Origin: Clostridia bacterium
Lineage (GTDB): Bacteria; Bacillota_A; Clostridia; Oscillospirales; Acutalibacteraceae
DNA: 7,338 bases
Assembly (NCBI GenBank): GCA_017503305.1
Contig: JAFVTJ010000080.1
Location: forward strand, 1-7,338
Direction of reading: 5' to 3'
In this document: in pieces, positions 5,931-7,338 of the stretch
Numbering within the stretch: the first letter of the stretch is position 1
Layout: each line of letters starts with the position of its first letter
Translations under genes and position numbers: made by a program
The notes under the pieces: generated by a model
The model's input: only the letters and a program-made list of their open reading frames with translations
The model's database searches: none
What the model was told of the DNA's origin: nothing

Positions 5931-6875
5931 TTATTTTATATTATCCAATAAAAATTCATTTATCTTCTTAATAACCTCATCATTCGCTGTGCCATCCTTT
6001 GAAAACAAAAGGTTGGTGTGGCCCGCATTATCGGGCGCGGTGCGAATAAAAATTTCGGTATTTTGAGGTTTGTTTTCCTTTAATTTTGAAATTATTGAGT
6101 ATTTATCAGCAGGGTAGGCTTTGTCGTCCTCGCCATGTATAAGCAAGGCAGGGGTATTGCTTGAAGCCAATATTTCGTCAGCCTTTAGGCTTACGGTATC
6201 GCTGCCGAAAAGCATTGCCTGGTAAAGCCACAAAAAGCCGTAGTTGCCATAGGCTAAGGGGCCTATATACTGTTCGGAAGCACCCATAATGCCGTCCATA
6301 GCGCTATTTATTCCGCTAACGGATATCACAGCCGAAAGGTTGTAATCATATTCAAGAACACAGCAAGCGGCATATCCGCCACGGCTATGACCCAATAAAG
6401 CAATATTACTGTAACCAAGGTTTTGATTATTGTTTATATATTCAAGCGTTGCTTTTAAATCAAGCACCTCTTGTGAAAAGCCTACGTTTGATTTACCTTC
6501 CGAATGGCAGGTACCGGTTGTGTCAAAGGCAAATACCGACCAGCCGTATTCTAACAGCTCTTTAATTTGCCAAAGATAACTGTCGGCGCAGGCATTGTGT
6601 CCCGGTGCCAAAACAATAAGGGTATCCTTTTTGTTTTCATAAGGGCAGTTGTATAAAAATCCAAACAGGGTGTTTTCACCCGACTTATAGGACTTATCTT
6701 CTCGTAAATTAATTGTGTTTTGCAGTTCTTCGGCGTAGCTTGTTATACCGCAGTCATAACGGGGAAAGGTACTGTTGTAAATAACTACAGTTGCCGAAAA
6801 AGATATTATAGCGAATATTATAAAAGCAATAATAATGGTTATCAATACCTTTTTAATTTTTTTGTTCGATAACAT
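5931..6875 (-). CDS. Membrane-anchored alpha/beta hydrolase
   Basis: A 314-residue serine hydrolase counted from the ATG at 6875. A lysine-rich amino end (KKIKK) and a hydrophobic segment at about residues 10-34 form a signal anchor without a visible lipobox, so the catalytic domain is probably outside the membrane. The fold shows VLAPGHNACADSY (oxyanion region, about 88-100), FDTTGTCHSEGKS (about 117-129), the nucleophile elbow GHSRGG (162-167, Ser164), the acid strand LIHGEDDKAYP (245-255, with Asp250 or Asp251 as catalytic acid) and GHTN (285-288, His286). The triad therefore looks complete. The family includes esterases, lipases and peptidases, and the substrate cannot be read from the sequence. 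It is the first gene of a likely two-gene minus-strand operon with the glycosyltransferase, so a role in the cell envelope is reasonable but inferred. I see no convincing promoter in the 44 bp before it. Confidence 0.9.
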   Translation of the reverse strand: MLSNKKIKKVLITIIIAFIIFAIISFSATVVIYNSTFPRYDCGITSYAEELQNTINLREDKSYKSGENTLFGFLYNCPYENKKDTLIVLAPGHNACADSYLWQIKELLEYGWSVFAFDTTGTCHSEGKSNVGFSQEVLDLKATLEYINNNQNLGYSNIALLGHSRGGYAACCVLEYDYNLSAVISVSGINSAMDGIMGASEQYIGPLAYGNYGFLWLYQAMLFGSDTVSLKADEILASSNTPALLIHGEDDKAYPADKYSIISKLKENKPQNTEIFIRTAPDNAGHTNLLFSKDGTANDEVIKKINEFLLDNIK

Positions 6876-6879
6876 TATT

Positions 6880-6886
6880 ATCACCT
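6880..6886 (-). promoter_or_regulatory. Ribosome binding site that fixes the start of the minus-strand hydrolase
   Basis: AGGTGAT on the minus strand matches the anti-Shine-Dalgarno complement AAGGAGGTGATC and ends 4 nt before the ATG at 6873-6875. A possible upstream GTG start (6882-6884) lies inside this Shine-Dalgarno sequence and would add only three residues, so the ATG is preferred. Confidence 0.7.
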
Positions 6887-6919
6887 ACTTTTTAAGGTTT
6901 AAATCAAAGGAGAGTAAAA

Positions 6920-7338
6920 ATGCGGTTTATTCCCAATTACAATTTAGAAATAATTGATGAAAAAGGGTATGAAAATGCGGTTTTAAAAATTGAGGAGGAG
7001 CTATCCCGCTATAAACACACGGGCAGCTTTTCGGCATTTGATAAAACCGAAATTTATTATGAATATTTTCTTTGCGAAAACAGCAAGGCTTCGCTTGTTA
7101 TTGTGCATGGCCTTAGTGAGTTTATAAACAAGTTTTACGAATTTATTTACTACTGCTTAAATCAAGGCCTTAACGTCTTTATTTATGACCAGCGTTGCCA
7201 CGGTCTTTCGGGCAAATTGACCGATAGGATAGACCTTTTGCACGTGGACGATTTTGACGATTACGTTAAGGATTTGTCGCAATTTGTCGATACGGTGGTT
7301 AAAAAAACAGAAAATAAACCGATATATTTATATTCACA
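6920..7338 (+). CDS. Lysophospholipase/monoacylglycerol-lipase-like alpha/beta hydrolase, N-terminal part
   Basis: This gene begins at 6920 with AAAGGAG (6906-6912) 7 nt upstream and runs off the right edge after 139 complete codons. The visible part is the amino half of an alpha/beta hydrolase of the Hydrolase_4 or PldB type: a strand ending in LVIVHGLSEF (59-68) with the HG oxyanion motif, FIYDQRCHGLSG (87-98), which matches the family's D-x-R-G-H-G-x-S-x-G block with Cys in place of the first Gly, then HVDDFDDYVKDL (108-119), equivalent to the family's conserved D-F-x-x-x-V-x-D-L helix. The last residues, PIYLYS, lead into the nucleophile elbow, which should follow at once but is outside the window. 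There is no signal peptide or membrane segment, so it is probably cytosolic. Likely substrates are lysophospholipids or monoacylglycerols, from family resemblance only. It is divergent from the neighbouring membrane hydrolase with 44 bp between the start codons; I see no clear promoter in that gap. Confidence 0.88.
   Translation, partial: MRFIPNYNLEIIDEKGYENAVLKIEEELSRYKHTGSFSAFDKTEIYYEYFLCENSKASLVIVHGLSEFINKFYEFIYYCLNQGLNVFIYDQRCHGLSGKLTDRIDLLHVDDFDDYVKDLSQFVDTVVKKTENKPIYLYS

Noticed and set aside
6791..6821. Possible plus-strand promoter (TTGCCG and TATTAT) for the right-edge hydrolase
   Set aside because: The spacing is 19 bp, the -35 match is poor and the site lies in AT-rich codons for a membrane segment; similar matches are expected by chance there.

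Overview
The window looks like chromosomal DNA of a low-GC Gram-positive bacterium, probably an uncultured or gut-type member of the Clostridia. I infer this from the AT-rich intergenic DNA, strong GGAGG-type ribosome binding sites, extended -10 promoters, DegV/FakB, FakA and PlsX proteins of Firmicutes type, and small membrane-anchored alpha/beta hydrolases. I cannot name a genus. No tRNA, rRNA, CRISPR array, insertion sequence or phage gene was found.

Layout. At the left edge a minus-strand gene runs out of the window (1-223). It begins with a membrane anchor and is probably an alpha/beta hydrolase. It shares a roughly 170-bp divergent promoter region with the main plus-strand operon (394-4854). 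That operon holds four tightly packed genes: two tandem FakB/DegV fatty-acid-binding proteins, the fatty acid kinase FakA (DAK2/YloV type), and a divergent PlsX-like acyl-ACP:phosphate acyltransferase. A stem-loop at 4859-4889 lies between this operon and a convergent minus-strand pair. The pair is a membrane-anchored alpha/beta hydrolase (5931-6875) followed 12 bp later by a GT2-GtrA polyprenyl-phosphate glycosyltransferase (4896-5918). At the right edge a plus-strand lysophospholipase or monoacylglycerol-lipase-like hydrolase starts at 6920 and runs out of the window, 44 bp from the divergent hydrolase.

How the genes may work together. In the known Fak system FakB carries a free fatty acid, FakA phosphorylates it while it is bound to FakB, and the acyl-phosphate is used by PlsY or converted to acyl-ACP by PlsX. 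Here binding proteins, kinase and a PlsX homologue appear to form one transcription unit, i.e. a compact exogenous fatty acid activation module. The flanking hydrolases could release fatty acids from lipids, but that is inference from proximity only. The most unusual points are that both FakB copies have Ser where the family normally has a carboxylate-binding His, that the PlsX homologue departs from the family at several signature motifs, and that an inverted repeat sits just downstream of the predicted operon transcription start.
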